A DNA stretch of 38,720 nucleotides from Pseudomonadota bacterium (lineage in GTDB: Bacteria > Myxococcota_A > UBA9042 > GCA-2863065): contig CANMLD010000015.1 in assembly GCA_947498315.1 (NCBI GenBank), positions 1 through 38,720 of the forward strand, written 5' to 3'. This document shows, piece by piece, positions 18,328 through 25,755 of this stretch (the stretch's first letter is position 1; each line of letters starts with the position of its first letter). The notes under the pieces are model-generated. The model worked only from the letters and a program-made list of their open reading frames with translations, was not told where the DNA came from and searched no databases. Position numbers and translations under genes: made by a program.

Positions 18328-20649
18328 GTGCTGACGCCGTGCGTCGAGTGCGGTCGCAACGTCGTTGCATACGCCTCATTTTGCCAGTTCTGTGGCGCCA
18401 CTCAGCCTCGCAGTCGTGCACGTGGCCCTGCCGTCCAAACGCACTCGAGTCCCGCTCAGTCGAGCGTCGACCCGCCTCACGCGGCGGACCGAGCAGATCG
18501 GTCGACGAGCGCCGAAGAAGCGCCCGCAACTGACGAGCCGACGTCACTGCAGGGCGGACCGGCCGAGAGCGACCTGACGGCGCCGCTGCTCACCGCCATG
18601 GCGCCCGAGCGACTCGATTCAAGTTCGACGCCGCCGGAGGCTGATGCGGTCGCTGACGTTGAGGCGCCGCCTGCCCCCGCCAAGATCACCATCACGGCGC
18701 CCGTCGTCGTCCCCTTCGGACCTGATGTGGTGATGGCGGACGTCCCCGCGCCGGCAACCGACTTCTGGTCTTCAGTCCGTTACGCGCTCGGCGTACGGCG
18801 CGCACATGGCCGCGTCTCGACGATCGAGTCGCGCGCTCACGCTGCCGCCCGTCGCCGTGCGGTTGAGCGTGAGGCGCTCGAAGACGAGGCAGGGACTTGG
18901 CTCTGGCAACGGCAACGGCTCGGCGCGGAAGCTCGGCCCGTCGCAGCCCGACTCGAAGAGTCGGAGAAGGCCACCATGGCCGCCCGTAACGCCGCGGCGT
19001 TGATCGAAGAGAACGTTCGCCACGAAGCCGGCGGCGTTCACGTCGAACTCGACGTACGGCAGGCAGCGGCCGCCGACTCGGAGTCCATCCTCCAACGTCT
19101 CGAGCGCCACATCGCGGAGACGCTCGACGTGCTCGTGAAGCGGCGCGTTGAGGTCCATCGGTTGCGGGCGCTCCTCGCCTCTGGAGCCGTAGAGTCCGAA
19201 GCCGAGTTGCGCGTCGAGCTCGAGGGGGCACTCATGGCGGTCGAAGCGGCAGAGAAGGGCGCCCGGCTGCTCCAGGAGAAGCGCGGCGACGCCGTACGCC
19301 GAGACGCAGCCGCTCGGTTAGCCCTGGGCCACGCCCGTGCTGCCGTCGCCGCGGAAGAGAACACCTTCGCCCCCCAGCGGGCGGAGGCGAGACGGTCCAT
19401 CGAGCTCTCGGAGCGGGCTCGGCTGAACGCCATGGCCGCGCTCAAGCCCGTACTCCGTCGCGAAGGCGCAGCGGCCCTCCAGGGAGCCGAGTTCGCAGGA
19501 GACTCGGGCGTAGTACTCTCATTGGCGACGGACCCGTTCTTCGCCGCAAAGGCGGGCCGCTGGCGCGCGCTTCAGGCCGCAGACGAGGACGACCGCGCGA
19601 CGGTTGAGGCCTACTGCGCCCGTCTCGGGACGATCGATCCGGTCGTGAACCGAGTAGGGCGGCGCCGGCTGCTCGTCCTGGTGCTGTCGTCGTTCCTCCT
19701 GTTCGCCGTCGCCATCGGACTCGCTGCGTCCTTGGCCCGTGCCAGTGTCGGCGGCGACTTGCCCGTCCCCGCCTGGGCGCGCAATGAAGGACCGAGCAGC
19801 CGCAGCGACCTCGATGCGCTCCCGCCCGGCGAGCCTGCCTACGCGGGCCTCAGCATAGACGGTCTGCGGACGGCCGCTCTCGTGGGGCCATGGCGCCCCT
19901 TTGTCGAACGCGGGCTCCAGGGTGTGGTGGACGACATCGGGCTCCCACCGGCCGCCGTCGCGTGGTCTCGGTCCGTGACCCTCGCGTTGTCAGAGAGCGG
20001 CGTGACCGCCGTCATCAGTGGAGGCAGGGGCGAGCCCGCTCCGTGGGCCGGCGATGGCGCGTCCACCGGACCCGCTTTGGCTCCGGGGGCTACACCTCTC
20101 GACGTCGTCTCCGGCGTCTCGACCGCCCGTCTTCGGAGTGGCCAGGTCGCCGGGCTCACCGACACCGCCGTGCTCATCGGCAACGACCGTGGGGCCATCG
20201 CTGACCTCGCGACGAGGCGGGACGGCGCAGACGATTCGCCGATCACCGCCGACGCGTTCGGCCCGCTGCTGAAATACGTCGACGTGGACGCGACCTTTTG
20301 GCTGATCGCGGATGCTCGCCTGGTTGGCCGCGCCCTTCGAGACCTCTCAGACGTGGGAACGGCCCTCCCCGCCGATGCTCGACGCCTGTTGAGGCGCGCC
20401 ACAGGCCTGTCCGTCGCGCTTCACGTCGCAGACGGGCTCCACCTTCGGATCGCTGTCCAGTTCGCTGAGCCGGCCTTCGCTCAATCCGCGCGAGAGCAGC
20501 TCTCGGCCGCGATCCGTGAGTTGCTCCCTCCGAAGCCGTTGACACTCATCGAATCCGCGCTGACCGTGGACGTCGTGGAGATCGTCTTGATCATCGAACT
20601 ATCGCTGGCCGCCGACGCGGCGAGCACGCTGGTGGGATATGTGGAGTAG
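18328..20649 (+). CDS. Zinc-ribbon, coiled-coil, single-pass membrane protein of unknown function
   Basis: The product has 773 residues with a GTG start. Residues 5-22 form a zinc ribbon (CVEC ... CQFC, two CxxC pairs). Residues about 25-140 are a Pro/Ala/Ser-rich linker. Residues about 150-400 are charged and helical, rich in Arg, Glu and Ala, and probably coiled coil. Residues about 447-470 (LLVLVLSSFLLFAVAIGLAA) form one membrane helix. The last 300 residues should lie outside the cytoplasm; they have a mixed alpha/beta pattern (GPWRPFVERGLQGVVDDIGLP, VAGLTDTAVLIGND) and resemble the DUF3352-like substrate-trap or bacterial lipoprotein style only vaguely. The 3' end overlaps the next gene by 11 bp, so the two products are probably made together. 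I do not recognise a named family. Confidence 0.8.
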   Translation: MLTPCVECGRNVVAYASFCQFCGATQPRSRARGPAVQTHSSPAQSSVDPPHAADRADRSTSAEEAPATDEPTSLQGGPAESDLTAPLLTAMAPERLDSSSTPPEADAVADVEAPPAPAKITITAPVVVPFGPDVVMADVPAPATDFWSSVRYALGVRRAHGRVSTIESRAHAAARRRAVEREALEDEAGTWLWQRQRLGAEARPVAARLEESEKATMAARNAAALIEENVRHEAGGVHVELDVRQAAAADSESILQRLERHIAETLDVLVKRRVEVHRLRALLASGAVESEAELRVELEGALMAVEAAEKGARLLQEKRGDAVRRDAAARLALGHARAAVAAEENTFAPQRAEARRSIELSERARLNAMAALKPVLRREGAAALQGAEFAGDSGVVLSLATDPFFAAKAGRWRALQAADEDDRATVEAYCARLGTIDPVVNRVGRRRLLVLVLSSFLLFAVAIGLAASLARASVGGDLPVPAWARNEGPSSRSDLDALPPGEPAYAGLSIDGLRTAALVGPWRPFVERGLQGVVDDIGLPPAAVAWSRSVTLALSESGVTAVISGGRGEPAPWAGDGASTGPALAPGATPLDVVSGVSTARLRSGQVAGLTDTAVLIGNDRGAIADLATRRDGADDSPITADAFGPLLKYVDVDATFWLIADARLVGRALRDLSDVGTALPADARRLLRRATGLSVALHVADGLHLRIAVQFAEPAFAQSAREQLSAAIRELLPPKPLTLIESALTVDVVEIVLIIELSLAADAASTLVGYVE

Positions 20650-21679
20650 CGCTCTGCTCCTGTGGGCCACTTTCGGCGTCGCTGCTGGTCCCGAGGCGGT
20701 GCTCGTCGAGCGACCGCTCACTGAAGGCGTCGGTCTCGAGGGTGTCATCACCATTTATGACGATACCCCGGCCATGTTCCGGTCGCTGGGCGAGCCCACC
20801 CGAGCAGGTGGCGGCAAGTACGTCTACGAGGGCGTGGGCATGGAGCTCGTCGTCGCCGCGGACTATCTCGATGGAAAGTTCCCCATAACCGCCATCACGG
20901 TCGCCGGTACCGACAGCCGCGTCCGAACCGGCACCGGCGTCCGCCTCGGGGACGAGCCTGCTCAGGTCGTCGCTGTCCTCGGCGAGCCGGCGGCACGGAC
21001 CGAGAGCGAGCTCGGTTACCCAGGCATGGGCGTCGCGTTCACGCTCGGCAAGCCCAAAGGCGCTGCATCGAACGCGAAGACGGGCAGCCCACGCCTCGTC
21101 GTCACCGGGATCACCATTACCCGGCCAGACCCAACGATCCAAGCGGCCGTGCCCGAGCCGGGAGTGCCTAAGGAGGTCCCGACGCCGGAAGTGAAGAGAG
21201 TGCCGTCGCTCCCGAGCGGCGAGTCGCTCGTGCCCTATGGCGTCGACCTCATGCTCGACAAGCGCTGGACCAAACAAGCGCTTACCGAAGCCTTCGCCGC
21301 GGGCGCCGTCGCCGCCCTCTTCACCCTCGACGGTTCGGCGGCGACGCTTCGGGTCGACGCCTGCGCCGACTGCCAAGCTGCTGTCGAGGAACGCGTTCGG
21401 GCCCGTGAAGCTGAGCTCGGCCCAAACCGTCTCACCGACGGCGCTCGACGTTTCGATGAGCGCACGAAAGAGTTGGTTCAAGCCGACGACGGCTACGCTG
21501 GGGTATACGGTCCTCCCATCCTTGGCCGCAGCACCTGGCTACTGGCGTTGCGCCGCGGCGCCCGTACCGTGCTCATCGAGCTCGCGCTCTCACCCACTGC
21601 AGGTTCCGACGTGGCGCTCAACAGCCTCGCCGAGGTGGTCGGCCTGCTTCGTTCTCTACGTCTTGTCGTCCCGCCATGA
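20639..21679 (+). CDS. Secreted protein with two SmpA-like repeats, unknown function
   Basis: The 346-residue product begins with a plausible Sec leader (MWSSALLLWATFGVAAG). Residues about 25-160 carry two related units, each with the pattern G(V)xL-x-D-x-P-x2-V-x3-LGEP and a Tyr/Gly-rich strand (ITIYDDTPAMFRSLGEPTR ; VRLGDEPAQVVAVLGEPAAR). This pattern is seen in SmpA/BamE-like and other envelope lipoproteins. The C-terminal half has no familiar motif; it contains one CADC and a helical stretch. The gene starts inside the 3' end of the zinc-ribbon gene (11-bp overlap), implying translational coupling and a shared envelope role. Confidence 0.75.
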   Translation: MWSSALLLWATFGVAAGPEAVLVERPLTEGVGLEGVITIYDDTPAMFRSLGEPTRAGGGKYVYEGVGMELVVAADYLDGKFPITAITVAGTDSRVRTGTGVRLGDEPAQVVAVLGEPAARTESELGYPGMGVAFTLGKPKGAASNAKTGSPRLVVTGITITRPDPTIQAAVPEPGVPKEVPTPEVKRVPSLPSGESLVPYGVDLMLDKRWTKQALTEAFAAGAVAALFTLDGSAATLRVDACADCQAAVEERVRAREAELGPNRLTDGARRFDERTKELVQADDGYAGVYGPPILGRSTWLLALRRGARTVLIELALSPTAGSDVALNSLAEVVGLLRSLRLVVPP

Positions 21680-21772
21680 AAGAGCCCCCAGGGTCGACGC
21701 CCCGGCTGGAAGACGCTTTCGCGCGTGGGATTGTTGCACCATCTCCCGTCCGAGAGGCTACACTCCGGGGCC

Positions 21773-23410
21773 ATGCCGTTTGGACCCGCTGATCGCGTCT
21801 CTCGTCTTTCGCTCCTCGCTAGCACCCCCTTCGACATGCTCATCGTGGGCGGAGGGATCGTGGGCGTCGCGACCGCCCGTGACGCCGCGATGCGCGGCTT
21901 CAAGGTCGCATGCGTCGAGAAAGAGGACTATGCCTACGGGACCTCGAGCCGTTCGAGCAAGCTCATCCACGGGGGCCTTCGGTATCTCGAACAGGCCAAC
22001 TTCAAGCTCGTCTTCGAAGGGACTCACGAGCGCTCCACCCTGGGCGAACTGGCCCCACACCTCGTGCGCCCGATTCAGTTCCTCGTGCCCGTCTATACGG
22101 GCAGCAAACACGGCCGCCTCGCGCTCGGCATGGGCCTATGGCTCTACGACGCGCTCGCTGGCCGCCACAAGCCCGGCAAGCACAGCCGCCACGCGCCGGC
22201 CGAGCTTGGCGAGCTCGAACCCCTCCTCGATAAGAAGGACTTGAACGGCGGCGCGCTGTATTACGATTGTATGACGGACGACGCACGCCTCTGCGTCGAG
22301 AACGCCGTTGGCGCGCACGAAGCCGGCGCTGTCATGCTGACGCGCACCAGCTTCATGCGGCCGAAGCGCGGCGAGGGCGACGTCATCATCGGTGCCGTGG
22401 TGCACGATCACGAGACTGGGAAGGACATCGACGTCAGCGCGAAGGCCATCGTCCACTGCGCAGGCCCCTGGACCGACGAGGTCCTTCGCCGCTCCGGCGA
22501 CACAGCGGGCATGATCCGCACTTCGAAGGGCGCCCACATCTGCTTCGCCCACGATCGCCTTCCCCTCCGTTACGCCGTCGTCATGAGCGCGATTCGCGAC
22601 GGACGCGTCGTCTTCGCGATCCCGCGCGGTCGCGTCACCCTGGTCGGGACCACAGACACCGACTACGAAGGCGATCCGGACGACGTCTGCGCCTCGAAGG
22701 ACGACGTCGACTATCTCATCGAGACCGTGGGGCGCTATTTCCCGCGAAGCGCCATCACCCGCGCCGACGTTCGCGCCACGTATGCGGGGCTGCGGCCGCT
22801 CATCCGTGACAACAGCGAGAACCCGTACGACACGTCGCGTGAGCACACCGTCGTCGCGCGACCGGATCGGTCGGTCACCATCGGCGGTGGGAAGTACACG
22901 ACGTACCGGCGCATCGCCGACGACGTCGTCAAGGCCACCATGGGTGTTCTTGCGATCCCGACGCGTCAACGTCCAAAGTGTACGACCAAGACGGCGCCGC
23001 TCCCGGGCGCGCTTGGGCTCGAGGATCCGAACTGGGCCGAGACCCAGAAAGCCCGCCTGTCCGCGCTCGAGATCCCGCCCGACGTGCAGCAGTACGTTCT
23101 CGGCGCTTACGGCACGCGGGTCGAACGCCTCGGCGACGGACTCGCGGAGCGGCTCGTGCACGGCTTCCCGTTCACCATGGCGGAGGTCGACCACGCCGTT
23201 CTCGAAGAAGACGCGACGGCCATCGAGGACGTGCTCGTGCGCCGTATCCCGGTCTTCTTCGAAGTGCCCGAACAGGGCCTCGAGTGTCTCGACAAGGTCG
23301 CGGACCGCATGAAGGCGCTGCTCGGCTGGCACGAAGCGACGCGGCGTGAGCAGATCGACCACTACCGCGGCGTGGTGGCCCGTTCGCGGCGCTGGAGAAC
23401 CGAGGCGTGA
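21773..23410 (+). CDS. glpD: Aerobic glycerol-3-phosphate dehydrogenase (FAD)
   Basis: The 545-residue protein is an FAD-dependent, membrane-associated enzyme that oxidises glycerol-3-phosphate to dihydroxyacetone phosphate and feeds electrons to quinone. The dinucleotide fold is at the N-terminus (DMLIVGGGIVGVATARDAAM), followed by SSRSSKLIHGGLRYLEQANF, FAIPRGRVTLVGTTDTDYEG, YAGLRPLI and SVTIGGGKYTTYRRIADDVV, all typical of GlpD. I start at ATG 21773; the ribosome site is weak (CCGGGG). Its TGA overlaps the GTG of the next gene, so the two are coupled. No glpF, glpK or glpR is visible. Confidence 0.95.
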   Translation: MPFGPADRVSRLSLLASTPFDMLIVGGGIVGVATARDAAMRGFKVACVEKEDYAYGTSSRSSKLIHGGLRYLEQANFKLVFEGTHERSTLGELAPHLVRPIQFLVPVYTGSKHGRLALGMGLWLYDALAGRHKPGKHSRHAPAELGELEPLLDKKDLNGGALYYDCMTDDARLCVENAVGAHEAGAVMLTRTSFMRPKRGEGDVIIGAVVHDHETGKDIDVSAKAIVHCAGPWTDEVLRRSGDTAGMIRTSKGAHICFAHDRLPLRYAVVMSAIRDGRVVFAIPRGRVTLVGTTDTDYEGDPDDVCASKDDVDYLIETVGRYFPRSAITRADVRATYAGLRPLIRDNSENPYDTSREHTVVARPDRSVTIGGGKYTTYRRIADDVVKATMGVLAIPTRQRPKCTTKTAPLPGALGLEDPNWAETQKARLSALEIPPDVQQYVLGAYGTRVERLGDGLAERLVHGFPFTMAEVDHAVLEEDATAIEDVLVRRIPVFFEVPEQGLECLDKVADRMKALLGWHEATRREQIDHYRGVVARSRRWRTEA

Positions 23411-24231
23411 GCGAGGCGGCCGCGCCAATCCTCGCTCTGCGCGCCGAGCTCCTCGTCGCCCGGGACGCCGCTCGCCTAGCAGCCGACGCCATCCTCGCCC
23501 GCTACGGCGGCGACGCCGAAGTACGCTACAAGACCCCAATCGAGCCCGTCACCGAAGCCGACACGATCGCTGACGAGCTCTTGCGCACGCACCTACTCGG
23601 CGCATTCCCCGCCGATGCGTGGCTCAGCGAAGAGAGCGTCGACGACCCCGTTCGCCTCGAGCGGTCGCGCGTCTGGATCGTCGATCCGCTCGACGGCACC
23701 CGCGAGTTCATCGCGCGTCGGCCTGAGTTCGCCGTGAGCGTCGCGCTTGCCATCGATGGCGTCGCTGCTCTGGGCGTCATCGTGAACCCGGTCACTCGTG
23801 AGCTCTTCTGGGCCATCCGAGGGCAAGGCGCGTGGCTGGAAGTAGGCTCGTCAATTACGCGGCTGGCCGTGAGCCCGGCGCCAGTAGCGAGCGACAGCTA
23901 CTTCGCCGTCAGCCGCACCGAGACCCGGCAGGGGCACTTCCAACGGCTACAGCACGATCTCCGGCTCCGCTCCATTGGTGGCATGGCCCACAAGCTCGCG
24001 CTCGTCGCACGCGGGTCGAGCGAGGGGACCTTCACTCTCCAAAATCGCTGTGAGTGGGACGTCGCGGCCGGCCTGCTGCTCGTCACGGAAGCCGGCGGCG
24101 CCGTGAGCCACCTCGACGGGACCGCCTTCACATTCAACCAACCGGCGCCCACTTTCCACAGCATCATCGCCACCAACGGTAGAGTCCACGACGAGCTCCT
24201 CTCAGTGCTGCGCCGCCCGGGCTACCGGTAG
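23407..24231 (+). CDS. Inositol monophosphatase-family phosphatase, CysQ-like
   Basis: The 274-residue protein has the Mg-dependent phosphatase signatures of the IMPase/CysQ family: LSEES (Glu75-Glu76), WIVDPLDGTREF (Asp93 and Asp96) and CEWDVAAGLLLVTEAGG near residue 217. CysQ hydrolyses 3'-phosphoadenosine 5'-phosphate; the TREFI variant after DPLDGT favours that subgroup over inositol monophosphatases, but substrate specificity remains inference. The GTG start overlaps the glpD stop (GTGA), indicating translational coupling, and the metallophosphoesterase follows after 6 bp. Confidence 0.9.
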   Translation: MSEAAAPILALRAELLVARDAARLAADAILARYGGDAEVRYKTPIEPVTEADTIADELLRTHLLGAFPADAWLSEESVDDPVRLERSRVWIVDPLDGTREFIARRPEFAVSVALAIDGVAALGVIVNPVTRELFWAIRGQGAWLEVGSSITRLAVSPAPVASDSYFAVSRTETRQGHFQRLQHDLRLRSIGGMAHKLALVARGSSEGTFTLQNRCEWDVAAGLLLVTEAGGAVSHLDGTAFTFNQPAPTFHSIIATNGRVHDELLSVLRRPGYR

Positions 24232-24237
24232 CCACCG

Positions 24238-25002
24238 GTGCGCTTCCGCTGGCCATGCCGCCGGAACGCCGTCCACCTCGTCTCGGACGTACACACCGAG
24301 TTCATGAAGGATGGCGGAGCCGCTTTCGCCGCCCGTCTGGCGGCGAGCCGCGTGGACGTCCTCATCGCCGCGGGCGACATCGGCGTGGCCCGTGATGGTT
24401 CACTCGATGCGATTATCGGACGGCTGGTGGACACGGTCCCCCACGTCGTCTTCGTCGCCGGCAACCACGAGTTCTACAAGTCGACCCCAATCGAAGTCGC
24501 CGACGTCATCGCTCGCCTCGCGGCACGGCACCCGACCTTTCACCCCCTCGACTGCAGCGCTGTGACCATCCGCGGCCAGCGCTTCGTGGGCGCAACGCTC
24601 TGGTTCCCGCCGCCAGAGGACCGGACGCTCTGTTCGAGCCTCAATGATTTCAGAATGATCCGCCACTTCGAGCCATGGGTCTACGAGCAGCACTATGCGG
24701 CCGTCGCCTACCTCGACCGCACTGTGGCGAAGGGCGACATCGTGGTGACCCACCACTTGCCAACGCCCCACGCCATCGCCGACCGCTGGCGCGGCGATCC
24801 GCTCAACGCCTTCTTTGCGGTCGACGACCTCCCCGACGCGCTGCTCACGCGCCCCCGCGCCTGGGTCTTCGGACACACCCACGACTCGACGCACTTCTAC
24901 CTCGGCGACACTGAGTTCGCTTGTAACCCGTATGGTTACGAGGATGTGGAGCTCAATCCCGAGTTTGACTTCGGGTTTCGGCTGAAGCTCGAGGGTGCCT
25001 GA
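24238..25002 (+). CDS. Calcineurin-like metallophosphoesterase
   Basis: The 254-residue protein carries the full two-metal phosphoesterase motif series: SDVH (Asp17, His19), GDI (about 46), GNHE (75-78), THH (about 172) and GHTH (about 206). The substrate is unknown; the family includes phosphatases, nucleases and cyclic-nucleotide phosphodiesterases. The start is GTG 24238, 6 bp after the CysQ-like gene, so this is the third gene of a glpD cluster. No signal peptide is seen, so it should act in the cytoplasm. Confidence 0.88.
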   Translation: MRFRWPCRRNAVHLVSDVHTEFMKDGGAAFAARLAASRVDVLIAAGDIGVARDGSLDAIIGRLVDTVPHVVFVAGNHEFYKSTPIEVADVIARLAARHPTFHPLDCSAVTIRGQRFVGATLWFPPPEDRTLCSSLNDFRMIRHFEPWVYEQHYAAVAYLDRTVAKGDIVVTHHLPTPHAIADRWRGDPLNAFFAVDDLPDALLTRPRAWVFGHTHDSTHFYLGDTEFACNPYGYEDVELNPEFDFGFRLKLEGA

Positions 25003-25003
25003 G

Positions 25004-25250
25004 GTGATTCCGGCCGGGCGAGGAATACAAGGCCACCTTCCTGACCCACTGCATCGAAATCCCCGGGGGGCACAACGTGTTCGACGGGGAGCGTTACCTC
25101 GTCCTCGTGGCCGTGGACGGCTTCGCCTGGACCTTTCCCGTCATTGGCGACGCGGTGCCCGCTGAGGCGACCAAGACGGGTTGCAGCGTGTCGATGGAGG
25201 AGGTCCAAGCACTGGTGGCACTCTACAAGACGGGTGAAGCCTCGCCGTGA
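25004..25250 (+). pseudogene. Small ORF of about 80 codons disrupted near its 5' end by a one-base frameshift
   Basis: From 25008 to the TGA at 25248 one frame reads as plausible protein (PGEEYKATFLTHCIEIPG ... CSVSMEEVQALVALYKTG) but has no start codon and is preceded in frame by TGA at 25005. A GTG at 25004, just after GAGG, begins the same protein in another frame: removing one G from the GGCCGGG run at 25013-25018 would join VIPAG to EEYKATF. So it is a small gene of about 80 residues broken by one extra base, or a sequencing error. The family is unknown. It sits directly after the metallophosphoesterase. Confidence 0.5.
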
Positions 25251-25347
25251 GGGGACGAGTCCCAGGGGAGGCGGCCGAGCCGCCAATTACTTGGGTCGCT
25301 CTCGGCGACGTGACAGGAAAACCCCACGAGCGTTAGACTCCCGCCCG

Positions 25348-25752
25348 ATGCAGAGCCCCTCCCGTCGCCGACTCCTGGCTGGTTCGTTAGCGGCCGGTGC
25401 CGCGGTGATCGGGCACCAGCTCTTCGGTCGACGCTTCTCGGCCGAGTGGCTGGCCGGGCCGGCGCTTCCGGGCGCGGAGCGATTTCTCCGCATCGAGCGC
25501 GGCCCGCTCCCTCCGAACGCCGTCCTCACCGTGCTCTTCGAGCGCGAGTCACCCGGCGGTGACTTCGTGCGGCACGCGCAAAACGTGACTCTCACGACGC
25601 CTGCCCTCGAGCTCCCCTTCGAGCTCACCTATCCCCATGAGCACCTCGTTGCGGGCACCTGGGCCTACCGCGCCATCCTCCTCTCGGAGGGACGCGAGCT
25701 CGCGCGCGCTGATGTCGGCTACGTTCTCCGCCTCTTCACCTTTGGGGTCTGA
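25348..25752 (+). CDS. YbaY/YscW-like small exported protein with twin-arginine-type leader
   Basis: The 134-residue product starts at ATG 25348. The N-terminus SPSRRRLLAGSLAAGAAVIG looks like a Tat or strongly basic Sec leader. The body has the YbaY/YscW beta-sandwich pattern: LPPNAVLTVLFERES, then LTTPALELPFELTYPHE and a final strand pair around YRAILLSEGRELARADVGYVL. YscW-type proteins are small envelope proteins, some of which act as secretin pilots. The next gene starts 3 bp after its stop, so it leads a three-gene operon with the vWA-like and amidase genes. A longer frame upstream is rejected because it reads through the frameshifted ORF. The family call is tentative. Confidence 0.68.
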   Translation: MQSPSRRRLLAGSLAAGAAVIGHQLFGRRFSAEWLAGPALPGAERFLRIERGPLPPNAVLTVLFERESPGGDFVRHAQNVTLTTPALELPFELTYPHEHLVAGTWAYRAILLSEGRELARADVGYVLRLFTFGV

Positions 25753-25755
25753 CCG

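Noticed and set aside
25005-25007. In-frame TGA before the small ORF as a selenocysteine codon
   Set aside because: No coding sequence lies upstream in that frame and there is no redox motif; a one-base frameshift explains it better.
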